Source: Bacteroidota bacterium (lineage in GTDB: Bacteria > Bacteroidota > Ignavibacteria > Kryptoniales > JAKASW01). From it: a stretch of DNA of 64,000 nt. How positions within the stretch are numbered: the first letter of the stretch is position 1; each line of letters opens with the position of its first letter. Shown here one piece after another: positions 35,626 through 44,170 of this stretch. The position numbers and the translations under genes were made by a program. The notes below the pieces were generated by a model. It was not told the origin of the DNA and did no database searches. It was given only the letters and a program-made list of their open reading frames with translations. Location of the stretch: positions 1 through 64,000 of the forward strand of contig JAJYIT010000025.1 of NCBI GenBank assembly GCA_021789975.1, written 5' to 3'.

Positions 35626-36134
35626 ATGACAACAACCGATTACATCGTTCTAATCGGTATGGTTTGTGGTCCCTTCACGGTGCTTGGCGGGCTGGTCCTG
35701 CCATATAAAGGTGTAGTCAGACTCTCAGAAGCATCATGCGAGGAAGCGCTAAGTATCGAGCACAAAAAGATCGTGAAAATAAAAGTACACTATCCGGCGC
35801 TGGCATTGTTCGCAATCGGAGTGGCATTCATTGTTGTAGCCGCGTGATTCTCAATAAAAGAAAGAGAAAGTCCGCAGCAGTCACGATCAGAGGAAAGGTA
35901 AAAGAGGCTGGCATCAGTACGGACGATATAATCGTTTCTGTTAAGCCGGAATGGAGCATGTCAGTAAGGCCCTTTCCCGACGGGCAAATCGAGATGCCTT
36001 TGAATCCACCGCCGTTCCATGAATTGTTTCTCCGTCTCAAGATGTTGCCCCCTGGCCATCACAAATCAGAATATTCAGTCGACCCCGGCAAGATTTCAAA
36101 AGGAATTGTTTCGCTGGGCAGGCTAGGAAAATAA
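35626..36134 (+). pseudogene. Frameshifted two-TM protein with beta-rich C-terminus, unrecognised
   Basis: The frame from ATG 35626 (strong AAGGAGG site) gives 73 residues with TM1 (DYIVLIGMVCGPFTVLGGLV) and TM2 (YPALALFAIGVAFIVVAA), then stops. The other frame takes over at the same point as VILNKRKRKSAAVTIRGKV and runs to 36134, with a positive cluster exactly where a stop-transfer would lie and a beta-like PEWSMSVRPFPDGQIEM region. Read together this is a natural two-TM protein of about 170 residues. The first 73 residues alone could also be a complete small protein. Confidence 0.5.
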
Positions 36135-36217
36135 AGAATCTTAAACAGCGTGCTTTCATCCCGCTGGTCGGCCTTCCGACTTTCTGAAACTCTGCAAATT
36201 GTCAGGCCCCGGTTGAC

Positions 36218-36470
36218 ATGGTAACACGAGCAGTCATCGACTTGAAAAATTGTTCCCGTACCCGAGGTCACTGTCTATCTCGTTTACCCTGTTGTCGGAA
36301 GAAGTCACCCATGTATCACGGACAATGATGGACGATTCATCTTCTACGAGGTTCCGGCTAGACCCGACACGTACTACATCGAAACATATTGGCGAAAAGA
36401 AGCCTATTATAGGGGGCGCATAATCATAAGAACTTCTTCCGCGGTCCATCATCCGCCGATTAAGCTTTGA
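36218..36470 (+). pseudogene. Remnant with carboxypeptidase-regulatory-like beta domain
   Basis: ATG 36218 begins MVTRAVIDLK. After about 36245 the sense continues in the next frame as VPVPEVTVYLVYPVVGRS, then TDNDGRFIFYEVPA and RGRIIIRTSSAVHHPPIKL up to a TGA at 36468-36470. The TDxxGRFxFYxVP pattern is that of CarboxypepD_reg-like domains found at the ends of cell-surface proteins. The reading frame has a TGA at 36243-36245 and needs one shift. It is probably the tail of a lost gene. Confidence 0.5.
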
Positions 36471-36620
36471 GCGTTCCTTTTCGTTTCGACCGCTATTCTC
36501 ATAGTGTCTGACAATTGAGCCAATCTTTCGGGCCGCGCGCAAAAGGGAATGTAAAGGAAGTGAGATAATCATTCTTGATTTAGAATAGACATTTGGAGAG
36601 AATGAAGTCTATTTAAATGT

Positions 36621-36809
36621 TCACACTTTCACAGTCTTCTGAAATTGCATGGTAATGCCTCCGATAAGCTCAAGCGCGGCCATCACGTAAATCAGCAAAA
36701 CGGGATGTGCAATGCCCCCGAGTGAGGTGACTTGGTGCCAGGTCAAATCAATGACGCCGTAAGCCATGGCGGCAAAACCAAACACGTGACTACCTAATCG
36801 AAGCTGCAT
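36621..36809 (-). CDS. Small two-TM membrane protein
   Basis: 62 residues with AAGGAG nine bases before the ATG. TM1 is about residues 7-24 (SHVFGFAAMAYGVIDL) and TM2 about 35-55 (PVLLIYVMAALELIGGITM). The sequence recalls the first half of DoxX-like membrane proteins, so it may be a truncated member; as it stands it is a complete short frame. It is alone on its strand. Function unknown. Confidence 0.55.
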   Translation of the reverse strand: MQLRLGSHVFGFAAMAYGVIDLTWHQVTSLGGIAHPVLLIYVMAALELIGGITMQFQKTVKV

Positions 36810-37045
36810 GGTATTACTCCTTCTGCGCCGGCATGATGTTAACCTAACAACCGCGACATCTCTGTGAGTTCCTCAGGCGACCATGTTTGTCTCACAAGTA
36901 CTCGACCGCTTGCGGAGGTTTCTGGTCGGAGGCGATGACGGAGGTTTCCTTCCTCATTGCTTGCGGAAGGAAATCTTCACCAATCTCTTGTAACCCCACC
37001 GCAGCTTCGCCGTAGGGATAAACATCGTTAAGAAAGGAAAGCGCC

Positions 37046-37456
37046 ATGAAAAAGATTTGTTCTCTATGTTTGGCAAGTACGCTGTTTCTGATGTCGTATG
37101 GAATGGCACAGACACAACCTTTACCCTATGTGAAGACCGGAGCCTACCCGAGCATCTCGGCCGCTGAGTATTCAGGATCAACTCGCTTAAGCGGGATGGC
37201 TTTTGCCGATGATAAGACGCGCACGAATTCGGATAAGGCTGAGGCAGCCAAGGGGCAAAACCTGTCGGTACGAACCGATGCGCAGCTCGATTCACTTACG
37301 CAACAGATGGTTGAGGAGAGCGTCTCGGAAATGATCCGACAAGCCAAGATCTCTGCAGAGAGCTCAATACATGAATTCGTCGAGAAGAATCTGGCCCAGC
37401 TCCAATTGAGTGCGGACTCCCTGCACGCCTTGAAGGCCGCCAAAACCGCCTTTTGA
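37046..37456 (+). CDS. Small secreted protein, unrecognised
   Basis: 136 residues with an AAAGGA site seven bases before the ATG. A signal peptide (MKKICSLCLASTLFLMSYG then MAQTQ) is cleaved probably after MAQ. The mature part is polar; residues about 75-132 are predicted helical with heptad character (LDSLTQQMVEESVSEMIRQA, SIHEFVEKNLAQLQLSADSL). It probably resides in the periplasm. No family is recognised and no operon partner is evident. Confidence 0.65.
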   Translation: MKKICSLCLASTLFLMSYGMAQTQPLPYVKTGAYPSISAAEYSGSTRLSGMAFADDKTRTNSDKAEAAKGQNLSVRTDAQLDSLTQQMVEESVSEMIRQAKISAESSIHEFVEKNLAQLQLSADSLHALKAAKTAF

Positions 37457-38161
37457 TGGTCGATGAGTGAACTCTGAGTTACGGGAATGTCGTTTTCCGG
37501 CATCTCGATAATTGAGCAGTCTTGACGAATTATTGAGATTCTATCACGGCACAGGCCGATGTGTATGGGGAGATATTTTTTCGGTTGGATTTCCTGTGGA
37601 GAGAGTGGGGAGTCGTGATGTAATTCTTCTTTTGGTATCTTTCGATCATGAGAGGATAGAATTCAGAATTGACTCTTCTAACGTAATGATGTCACGGCAC
37701 TTCTATGCGGTACATAAGGGAGCCTCTCGTCAAACCACTATCGAAAGATCTGGAGGTAGTCGAGACGCGCGTGAGTCAATGAAGGCCATATCTCACTTTA
37801 GCGGTTCTGCCCTCACCCAAGATTTCGGGAACTTGAGACTGATGAGTATGCAGTTATAAGTCTAATACTTGTATGTCTGACGACCCTGATTCATCAGAAT
37901 GATCCCTAATGTTGGGTGATGTTCTCACCGATATCGAAAGCATGAAGGACAAGGATACACTAGGCATCGTCGAGTGGGGCAGAAATGTGTTTTGATTCCA
38001 TTTACACCAAGAAAAAAGTATGATTCAGCAGCCATCCTGCGGCTCTAGCCATTAGCGGATTGCAAATCATAGTCCTCTTGATTAAATAAGTAGCAGTGCC
38101 TTGCACCTGTGGATGCCCCAAGGGAGAACTGTTTGCGTGAACTAAAAAGGTGTGCTGTGCG
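37457..38161. other. Gene-poor region before the phosphoesterase gene
   Basis: About 700 bp. A TTG-initiated frame of 115 codons (37512-37859; SSLDELLRFYHGTGRCVWGD...) has some protein character in its first half but no ribosome site; a 28-codon frame at 37908 (MLGDVLTDIESMKDK...) is also possible. Neither is strong enough to call. No hairpins or repeats stood out. Confidence 0.35.
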
Positions 38162-40021
38162 ATGGAAAAGAAACTGCAGATTCAATTAAACGCGTTATTG
38201 TTTTTGCTTTTTGTAACGAGTCTGTCATACTCGCAGACTCAATCCTTCCGATTCGCATGGTTGAGCGACACACATGTCGGGAGTCCAACCGGCGCCGTCG
38301 ACCTCAGCGCTTCGGTTCATGACATAAACACCCTTAAGCGGATTGCATTCGTAATCGTCTCGGGTGACATCGGCGAGATGGGTTCCGACTCACAGCTTAC
38401 CCTCGCAAAGTCGATGCTGGACAGTCTAAAGTTTCCATATTACATCATCCCCGGAAACCATGACATGAAATGGTCGGAGTCAGGCTGCACGGAGTTCATA
38501 AGGCTGTGGAAGTCGGATCGATTCGTGTTCCAGTACGATGGGTATCGCTTCATCGGACTTGCCGAGGGACCCATCATGAAAATGGGAGACGGACACTTTG
38601 CCCCGGAAGATATGAGATGGATCGATTCCGTACTCACGAGTCTTCCCGACAAGAACCAGCCATTGTTCTTAGTGACTCACTATCCTCTCGATAACGGGAT
38701 CGACAACTGGTACCTGATGACGACCTTATTGAAGCATTACAATACACAGGCAGTCCTTGTCGGGCACGGCCATGCCGACGAGTCTTTGAATTTCGAGGGA
38801 ATCCCGGGTGTGATGGGGCGGTCTACCCTGCGTGGGCGGGATGCAGTCGGAGGTTACAATATCGTCGACGTGGAACAGGACACCATGTATGTTTCCGAGC
38901 GCCGGCCGGGAATTGGAACCGGAGTGCCATGGCGCAAGATCGCACTCGGAAAGAGAGCTTATCTTCAGGACACAACGAAATATCCAAGACCTGACTTTGC
39001 AATCAACCGAAAATATCCGGGTGTTAAAGAGGCATGGAGCATAAACACAGGATTCACGATTGCCTCAACACCGGCGGTCTGGGGCGATCACGTGATTGTC
39101 GGGAACAGCAGCGGTTATGTCTCAAGCTACTCTTTGAGTGAGGGCTCAAAGCGGTGGACTTTCAGAACGGGCGCAACTGTTTACTCGACTCCTTATGCAT
39201 CGGAGGGAAAGGTTGTCTTCGGATCTTCTGACGGCTATGTTTACTGCCTCGATGCAAACTCCGGTAAACTTGCCTGGAAATACAAGACGCGTGAGCCAGT
39301 TGTTGCGGCCCCGACGGTAGAAGACAATACTGTTTATATAGGTGGAAGCGACAGCACGTTCCGGGCTATCGATTTGAAGAATGGAGCACTGAAATGGAAG
39401 TTCGACGGATTGAATGGGTTTGTGGAAACGAGGCCTCTTGTTTATCATGGGAAAGTTGTCTTCGGGGCGTGGGACACATACTTGTATGCTCTCAATGCAG
39501 CTGACGGCTCACTTTTGTGGAAATGGACCAACGGGAGCAGTGAGATCCTGTATTCTCCGGCAGCATGCAGGCCCGTGGGTTCGGAAAACAAAATTTTCGT
39601 CGTTGCACCCGACCGCTATCTGACTGCGATAGATGCCGGTTCCGGGAAAATTTTGTGGCGGACCAACCGTTACCATGTCCGCGAATGTGTCGGCATCGCG
39701 CAGGATGGAAAGCGGGTCTATGCGCGCACAATGGAAGACACCGCTTTCGCATTCTCACCGGTGAAATCATCGCTGTCAACCGACTGGGTGACGGACTGCA
39801 TGTACGGATATGATATCGATCCGTCAATGCCGGTCGAGAAAGACGGGGTCGTTTTCTTCAGCACTCAGAATGGATTCGTATATGCCTTGCAGGCAAATGG
39901 CGGGAAAATCTTGTGGGTGCATCGAATAGGAGTTACCGTCGTGAATACTCCTGTTCCGTTGGACGGTCGCAGAGTCATCGTAACTGACACTGATGGGCGA
40001 ATCGTGCTAATTTCAAGTTGA
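38162..40021 (+). CDS. Secreted calcineurin-like phosphoesterase with PQQ-type beta-propeller
   Basis: 619 residues from ATG 38162; a GTG four codons earlier is also possible. A signal peptide (LNALLFLLFVTSLSYSQ) leads into a metallophosphoesterase domain with all metal motifs: LSDTHVG, VSGDIGE, PGNHDM, VTHYP and VGHGHAD (residues about 30-215). From about 285 on, six or so blades carry the PQQ/Trp-docking pattern (DGYVYCLDANSGKLAWKYKT, LYALNAADGSLLWKW, VYALQANGGKILWVHR). A phosphatase/propeller combination suggests a periplasmic or surface enzyme acting on a phosphorylated envelope or extracellular substrate. Substrate unknown. Confidence 0.9.
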   Translation: MEKKLQIQLNALLFLLFVTSLSYSQTQSFRFAWLSDTHVGSPTGAVDLSASVHDINTLKRIAFVIVSGDIGEMGSDSQLTLAKSMLDSLKFPYYIIPGNHDMKWSESGCTEFIRLWKSDRFVFQYDGYRFIGLAEGPIMKMGDGHFAPEDMRWIDSVLTSLPDKNQPLFLVTHYPLDNGIDNWYLMTTLLKHYNTQAVLVGHGHADESLNFEGIPGVMGRSTLRGRDAVGGYNIVDVEQDTMYVSERRPGIGTGVPWRKIALGKRAYLQDTTKYPRPDFAINRKYPGVKEAWSINTGFTIASTPAVWGDHVIVGNSSGYVSSYSLSEGSKRWTFRTGATVYSTPYASEGKVVFGSSDGYVYCLDANSGKLAWKYKTREPVVAAPTVEDNTVYIGGSDSTFRAIDLKNGALKWKFDGLNGFVETRPLVYHGKVVFGAWDTYLYALNAADGSLLWKWTNGSSEILYSPAACRPVGSENKIFVVAPDRYLTAIDAGSGKILWRTNRYHVRECVGIAQDGKRVYARTMEDTAFAFSPVKSSLSTDWVTDCMYGYDIDPSMPVEKDGVVFFSTQNGFVYALQANGGKILWVHRIGVTVVNTPVPLDGRRVIVTDTDGRIVLISS

Positions 40022-40193
40022 CCACTTCTCTTCGAAGCGCAACTCCGAGAATTCTTTATGGCAATTCGAGGACTGACTCTGAAAAGCAATGCTGGTCAAT
40101 ATTGTGAGCTCCGTCAGTTCTCTCCGGTGATGATGTTTGATCGGCTGAAGAGAAATATTTGATTTCTCTTCGAGAAAGTCGGTAGCTACTGCA

Positions 40194-41177
40194 CTAGACT
40201 TTCTGAAGCACCAGGATTGTCAGATCGTCGCTTCTTTTTGAATTCCCGATGAACCTTCCCAGGTCTTTCAGCGATGCTGCAAGAAGGTCGGAAGCTGCCG
40301 AGCTTTCAGTTGTCTTCAAGAGCGATTTTAACCTTTCTTCGCTGTACAGCTCACCCGATTCATCAGCGGCTTCGGAAAGGCCGTCGGTATAAACCACTAT
40401 CCTGTCGCCGTGAACCAGCTCCAACATGGATGATTTGTACTTCACATCACAGGAGATTCCCAGCGGAAGGCCTGATGACGGGATAGTGTCGATGGCGTCG
40501 CTTTTGACCACAACCGGGAGGCAATGGCCAGCATTGGAGATCTCCACATTACCATTCTTATCCGCGAGACCGCAAACCAGAGTCGCGAAATGTGTGACGA
40601 GGCTTGCCTCGCAAAATATCCTGTTTGCTCTCTGCATTATTTCGCCCAGAGGAATCCCAGTCTGCGCGAGCGTCCTGAACGTGGCGTGAAGCTGGGACAT
40701 CAGAATGGACGCGGCGATACCTTTGCCTGTCACGTCACCAACGATGAAGAAGAATGAATTGGGTCGGGTTTCGTTTAGGATGATGTCACAGTAATCACCG
40801 CTCACGGGTCCAAGCGGCTCGTAATGGTATGCGCTTTGCCAACCGGGAAGAGTAATGCTTTTCCTGGGAAGAAGACCTACCTGTATGTCGCGAGCCGTAC
40901 TGATGTCGTGCTCCAACGCCCTTTGTTCGGATGAGGACAGATGGTCGATGCAATACCTGACCAGAGGATCCATGTTCAAACGATCCGTCTCTATGGGCTC
41001 TTTGCATGTTTCACAAAGGCCGTAGGTTCCTTTGCCGATCTTATCCAGGGCCCTGTCTACTTCCTGTAAGAGTTGCCTCACGTCTTCAGGGCTGTTCGAC
41101 CGATAGACGGCTTCCTCAAGCCGCCGCTTCCGATCTGAAAGCCTTTCCGCAAACATCACTTCTATTTGTGTAGCCAT
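40194..41177 (-). CDS. SpoIIE-type PP2C phosphatase with N-terminal DksA/TraR zinc finger
   Basis: 327 residues from ATG 41177 (AAGGAG nine bases upstream; the longer frame to 41258 lacks a site). An N-terminal coiled coil (FAERLSDRKRRLEEAVYRS) is followed by a DksA-like finger: GTYGLCETCKEPIETDRL and YCIDHL, in which the last Cys is His. The SpoIIE domain then has RDIQVGLLP, SGDYCDI, the metal motif GDVTGKGIAAS, NAGHCLP and SDDLTILVL. Such phosphatases dephosphorylate anti-sigma antagonists of the STAS type. A STAS protein is encoded at 63.5 kb. The finger-phosphatase fusion is unusual. Confidence 0.88.
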   Translation of the reverse strand: MATQIEVMFAERLSDRKRRLEEAVYRSNSPEDVRQLLQEVDRALDKIGKGTYGLCETCKEPIETDRLNMDPLVRYCIDHLSSSEQRALEHDISTARDIQVGLLPRKSITLPGWQSAYHYEPLGPVSGDYCDIILNETRPNSFFFIVGDVTGKGIAASILMSQLHATFRTLAQTGIPLGEIMQRANRIFCEASLVTHFATLVCGLADKNGNVEISNAGHCLPVVVKSDAIDTIPSSGLPLGISCDVKYKSSMLELVHGDRIVVYTDGLSEAADESGELYSEERLKSLLKTTESSAASDLLAASLKDLGRFIGNSKRSDDLTILVLQKV

Positions 41178-41223
41178 TTCCCGTATCTCCTTAACAGCCG
41201 GAGCTGTCACCTCAAGAACATTA

Positions 41224-41280
41224 GAACACGGATCGTCACCGATGCAACGGATTGCCACGGATTGATAATCACCGTGAATG
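41224..41280. repeat. Short tandem-like ACGGAT word repeat
   Basis: Four degenerate units (acacggatcgt, caccgatg, caacggattgc, cacggattg) in a row upstream of the SpoIIE-type gene, ending with ataatcaccgtga. It looks like a drifting noncoding repeat and has no coding potential. Confidence 0.5.
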
Positions 41281-41347
41281 CGAATAAGAAAATGTATTCC
41301 GTAAATACATTGAACTCCTGTCCTCTACGCACTTCTCACCCACTAGG

Positions 41348-42739
41348 TTACAGGAGATCTTTTAGCTGCCTGACCAAATCGTTTCGCGGAATCTCTTTCT
41401 GGACTTCACGACTCTTCTTCAGCCAGTCCTCACGCTGAGCGGCATCTTTACTGGCCGACTCGCCGGCCTTCAGGTCTTTGATAGTAACAGTTCCTTTTTC
41501 AAATTCGTTCGACCCAATGATGACTGCGAATTTTGCATTCATCTTGTCGGCATACTGCATCTGTTTTCTCAACCCCTTTTCGGAGCCTAAATACAAGTCA
41601 GTCTTTATTCCGACATTACGGAGTTCGTTTGCGAGCTTGAGATAGTCCGAAAGTCTGTCCTGTTCCATGATAGTGATGACAACGTCAACTCCTGCCTCCT
41701 GCCTCCCGACTTGCGTGTCCAGCGCAGCGAGCAGCCGGTCTACGCCGATCGAGAATCCGACTGCAGGCAGCTCAGCGTCGGTGAACCTCTTGACAAGATT
41801 GTCATACCGCCCGCCGCCCGCGACACTCCCGAACTGCGGCTTGTCTTTCAGGTTTACTTCGAACACCGGTCCGGTATAATAATCGAGTCCGCGTGCGATT
41901 GTCGGATTGAAGGCAACGATATCACTTCCGAGTCCGATTGCATCCAGCAACTCGTCGAGATTGATCAGGTCGATGCAGCTCTGTTCACCCAACAACTCGC
42001 GGATCTCTGTAAGCACTTTCTTTCTCTCACCTTTAGGCAGTGCAAGATACTCTTTGATTTTCCTGACGTTTGTATCATCCAACCCGAGACCGGGTATGAA
42101 ATCGCCTGACGTGTCGTATCTCCCCTTAGTTAGTTCGAGTTCGACATTCTCCATACCAATTTTGTTAAGCTTGTCCAGGATCCTGAAAACATCTTTGGCT
42201 CTTTCCGGCGAGATACCGCTATAATCAACTACGGCGTTAAGTATTTTGCGGCTGTTCACATTCACGACAAACTCGCCGACCCTAATTTCACGGAGTGACT
42301 TCACGACTGCGGAAATAACTTCTGCTTCCGCAAGCTGGCTTGATGCGCCGACGACATCGACATCAAACTGTGTGAACTCCCTGAATCGTCCTGGATCGGG
42401 CTTGTCGGCACGCCATACGGAGCCGACCTGGTATCGCTTGAATGGCTTGGGCAGATCGTTGTACTGTGCCACGACTCGCGCGAGAGGAACCGTCAGGTCG
42501 AACCTGAGAGCGATCTGTTGCTCCTCGGGACTCTTGAACCTGAATATTTGCTTGGTGTTTTCCTCGCCATATTCGCCAAGCAGAATGTCTAAATACTCAA
42601 GTCCCGGAGTCTCCAGCGGGAGAAATCCGTAGCTTTCATAGACTTTTCTGATTGTAGAAATAATTTCGTTCTTCCGGTAAGCTTCCCGCGGCCGCAGGTC
42701 ACGGAAACCTTTGACATTCTGAGGCTCCATTCGTTCCAT
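41348..42739 (-). CDS. hisS: Histidyl-tRNA synthetase
   Basis: 463 residues, class II synthetase. Motif 1 region near FLPLETPGLEYLDILLGEYG, motif 2 FRFKSPEEQQIALRFDLTVP with KRYQVGSVWRADKP, the histidine-binding signature ARGLDYYTGPVFEV (about residue 283), motif 3 AVGFSIGVDRLLAAL and the C-terminal anticodon-binding domain (YLKLANELRNVGIKTDLYLG). It charges tRNA-His in the cytoplasm. A short C-terminal extension with charged residues follows the anticodon domain. It is divergently placed from the ketoacyl-synthase gene. Confidence 0.97.
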   Translation of the reverse strand: MERMEPQNVKGFRDLRPREAYRKNEIISTIRKVYESYGFLPLETPGLEYLDILLGEYGEENTKQIFRFKSPEEQQIALRFDLTVPLARVVAQYNDLPKPFKRYQVGSVWRADKPDPGRFREFTQFDVDVVGASSQLAEAEVISAVVKSLREIRVGEFVVNVNSRKILNAVVDYSGISPERAKDVFRILDKLNKIGMENVELELTKGRYDTSGDFIPGLGLDDTNVRKIKEYLALPKGERKKVLTEIRELLGEQSCIDLINLDELLDAIGLGSDIVAFNPTIARGLDYYTGPVFEVNLKDKPQFGSVAGGGRYDNLVKRFTDAELPAVGFSIGVDRLLAALDTQVGRQEAGVDVVITIMEQDRLSDYLKLANELRNVGIKTDLYLGSEKGLRKQMQYADKMNAKFAVIIGSNEFEKGTVTIKDLKAGESASKDAAQREDWLKKSREVQKEIPRNDLVRQLKDLL

Positions 42740-42899
42740 ACTATACTTGTTTGATTGAGTTTGTCGGTTTTCCAGTCAATTTACAAAGAATCGGAAACAT
42801 TTCTGAGAGGACAATCTTCTTTTACAATCCTCAGACGATTCCATGACATGTCACAGCCTCGCTTTCCATAAGATGTTCTGTCATATGAAAGGGAACACC

Positions 42900-44150
42900 A
42901 TGGAACATAGGGTTGTGGTTACCGGAATCGGCGCAATAGTGCCCGGAGCATTTGGTGCCGAACAACTATGGAAACGTGTCGCTGCAGGCTCGTCCGCACT
43001 CGGTAAATTAACGACGGTAGATACCACCGGTTTACCGACACAGACAGGCGGTGAGATTCCGGCATTTGATCCGCTCGACTACATGGAAGCGCGCCTGGCA
43101 AGAAAGATGGATAGATACTCGCAGCTTTCCGTCTCGAGTTCCATCCTTGCCTGTCGTGACGCGGAGTTTGATCCTTCATCCCTTTCAGATGCGAGCGAAG
43201 GAGTCTTCGAAGGCTCTTCGTTCGGACCACTTGTCGGAACCCTGAATTGTTATCGCTCCTACCTCGCCAATGTATGCGATGGAATTCGACCTCACCTTCT
43301 TATGACAAGCATGGCCGGTTCAGGGTCGGGATTCATTTCCCTCATCCTGCACTCGCACGGCCCAGCAATGACAATCTCTGATGGAAGTGCTTCCTCGACA
43401 TCCGCCATCGGTCAGGCATTCCGAAAAATCAAATGTGGTCTCCTTGATGTTGCCCTCGCCGGAGGGTCTGAAGCGCCGCTGTCACGCGAGATAATCGCAA
43501 CCTTCTGCAGTGCACGGCTGCTTTCGACACAAAGCAGAGGATCAAATGGAGTTATGAGACCTTTCGACAAAGATCGAGACGGGTTCGTACTGAGTGAAGG
43601 TGCGGTCTTTCTGTTTATGGAGTCGCTGGAGCATGCTCTCAGGAGAGACGCTCAGCCTTACGCCGAAATCGTCGGCTTTGCTGAGACAGGGGATGCTTAT
43701 CATCCGACGTCTCCCCATCCTGACGGTACATGGATCGCTCGTGCGATGAAGCTGGCGATGGAGGAAGCATGCATGCAGGCACCCGATATACAGTACATCA
43801 ACGCCCATGGTACCGCCACTAAGATCAACGACGTTGTCGAAGCCAAAGCTATCCGGGCCGTATTCGGGAGATCCAATGAAAACCCTGCAGTCAGCTCGAC
43901 TAAACCGGTAACAGGTCATCTTCTTGGTGCGAGCGGGGCGACAGAGTGTGCCATTACAGCAATGGCGATGAAACATCAGTTTGTCCCCGGTACCGCAACT
44001 CTGCGAAATGTAGATCCCGATTGCGAATTGAAAAATTTGCCCGTCGATGGTGCTCCATTACCTATCTACGGCGCTATAAACAACAACTACAGTTTCGGCG
44101 GGCGGAATGCAACTATAGTATTTCGTTCGATGAATCAAGTCAACATCTAA
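42900..44150 (+). CDS. Beta-ketoacyl synthase-like protein with Ser in place of catalytic Cys
   Basis: 416 residues from ATG 42900 (AAGGGA seven bases upstream). The fold is that of FabF/KAS II: VVVTGIGAIVPGA at the start, INAHGTAT (first catalytic His) and TGHLLGASGATE (second His) intact. At the nucleophile position, where FabF has TACAT, this protein has DGSAS: codon AGT at 43386-43388, residue 163, the same number as the E. coli FabF cysteine. Ser would not support ordinary transacylation well, so it may decarboxylate, act as a partner subunit or have a new role. It is followed 20 nt later by a lipoprotein gene. Confidence 0.85.
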   Translation: MEHRVVVTGIGAIVPGAFGAEQLWKRVAAGSSALGKLTTVDTTGLPTQTGGEIPAFDPLDYMEARLARKMDRYSQLSVSSSILACRDAEFDPSSLSDASEGVFEGSSFGPLVGTLNCYRSYLANVCDGIRPHLLMTSMAGSGSGFISLILHSHGPAMTISDGSASSTSAIGQAFRKIKCGLLDVALAGGSEAPLSREIIATFCSARLLSTQSRGSNGVMRPFDKDRDGFVLSEGAVFLFMESLEHALRRDAQPYAEIVGFAETGDAYHPTSPHPDGTWIARAMKLAMEEACMQAPDIQYINAHGTATKINDVVEAKAIRAVFGRSNENPAVSSTKPVTGHLLGASGATECAITAMAMKHQFVPGTATLRNVDPDCELKNLPVDGAPLPIYGAINNNYSFGGRNATIVFRSMNQVNI

Positions 44151-44170
44151 TTAGAAGAAGGGCAAACGTT

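Noticed and set aside
42900-44150. Ketoacyl synthase as a type II polyketide chain-length factor
   Set aside because: Chain-length factors have Gln at the nucleophile position and there is no adjacent KS-alpha or carrier protein.
43946-44170. Extended start of the lipoprotein gene
   Set aside because: It overlaps the ketoacyl synthase in another frame; the lipobox signal begins at 44171.
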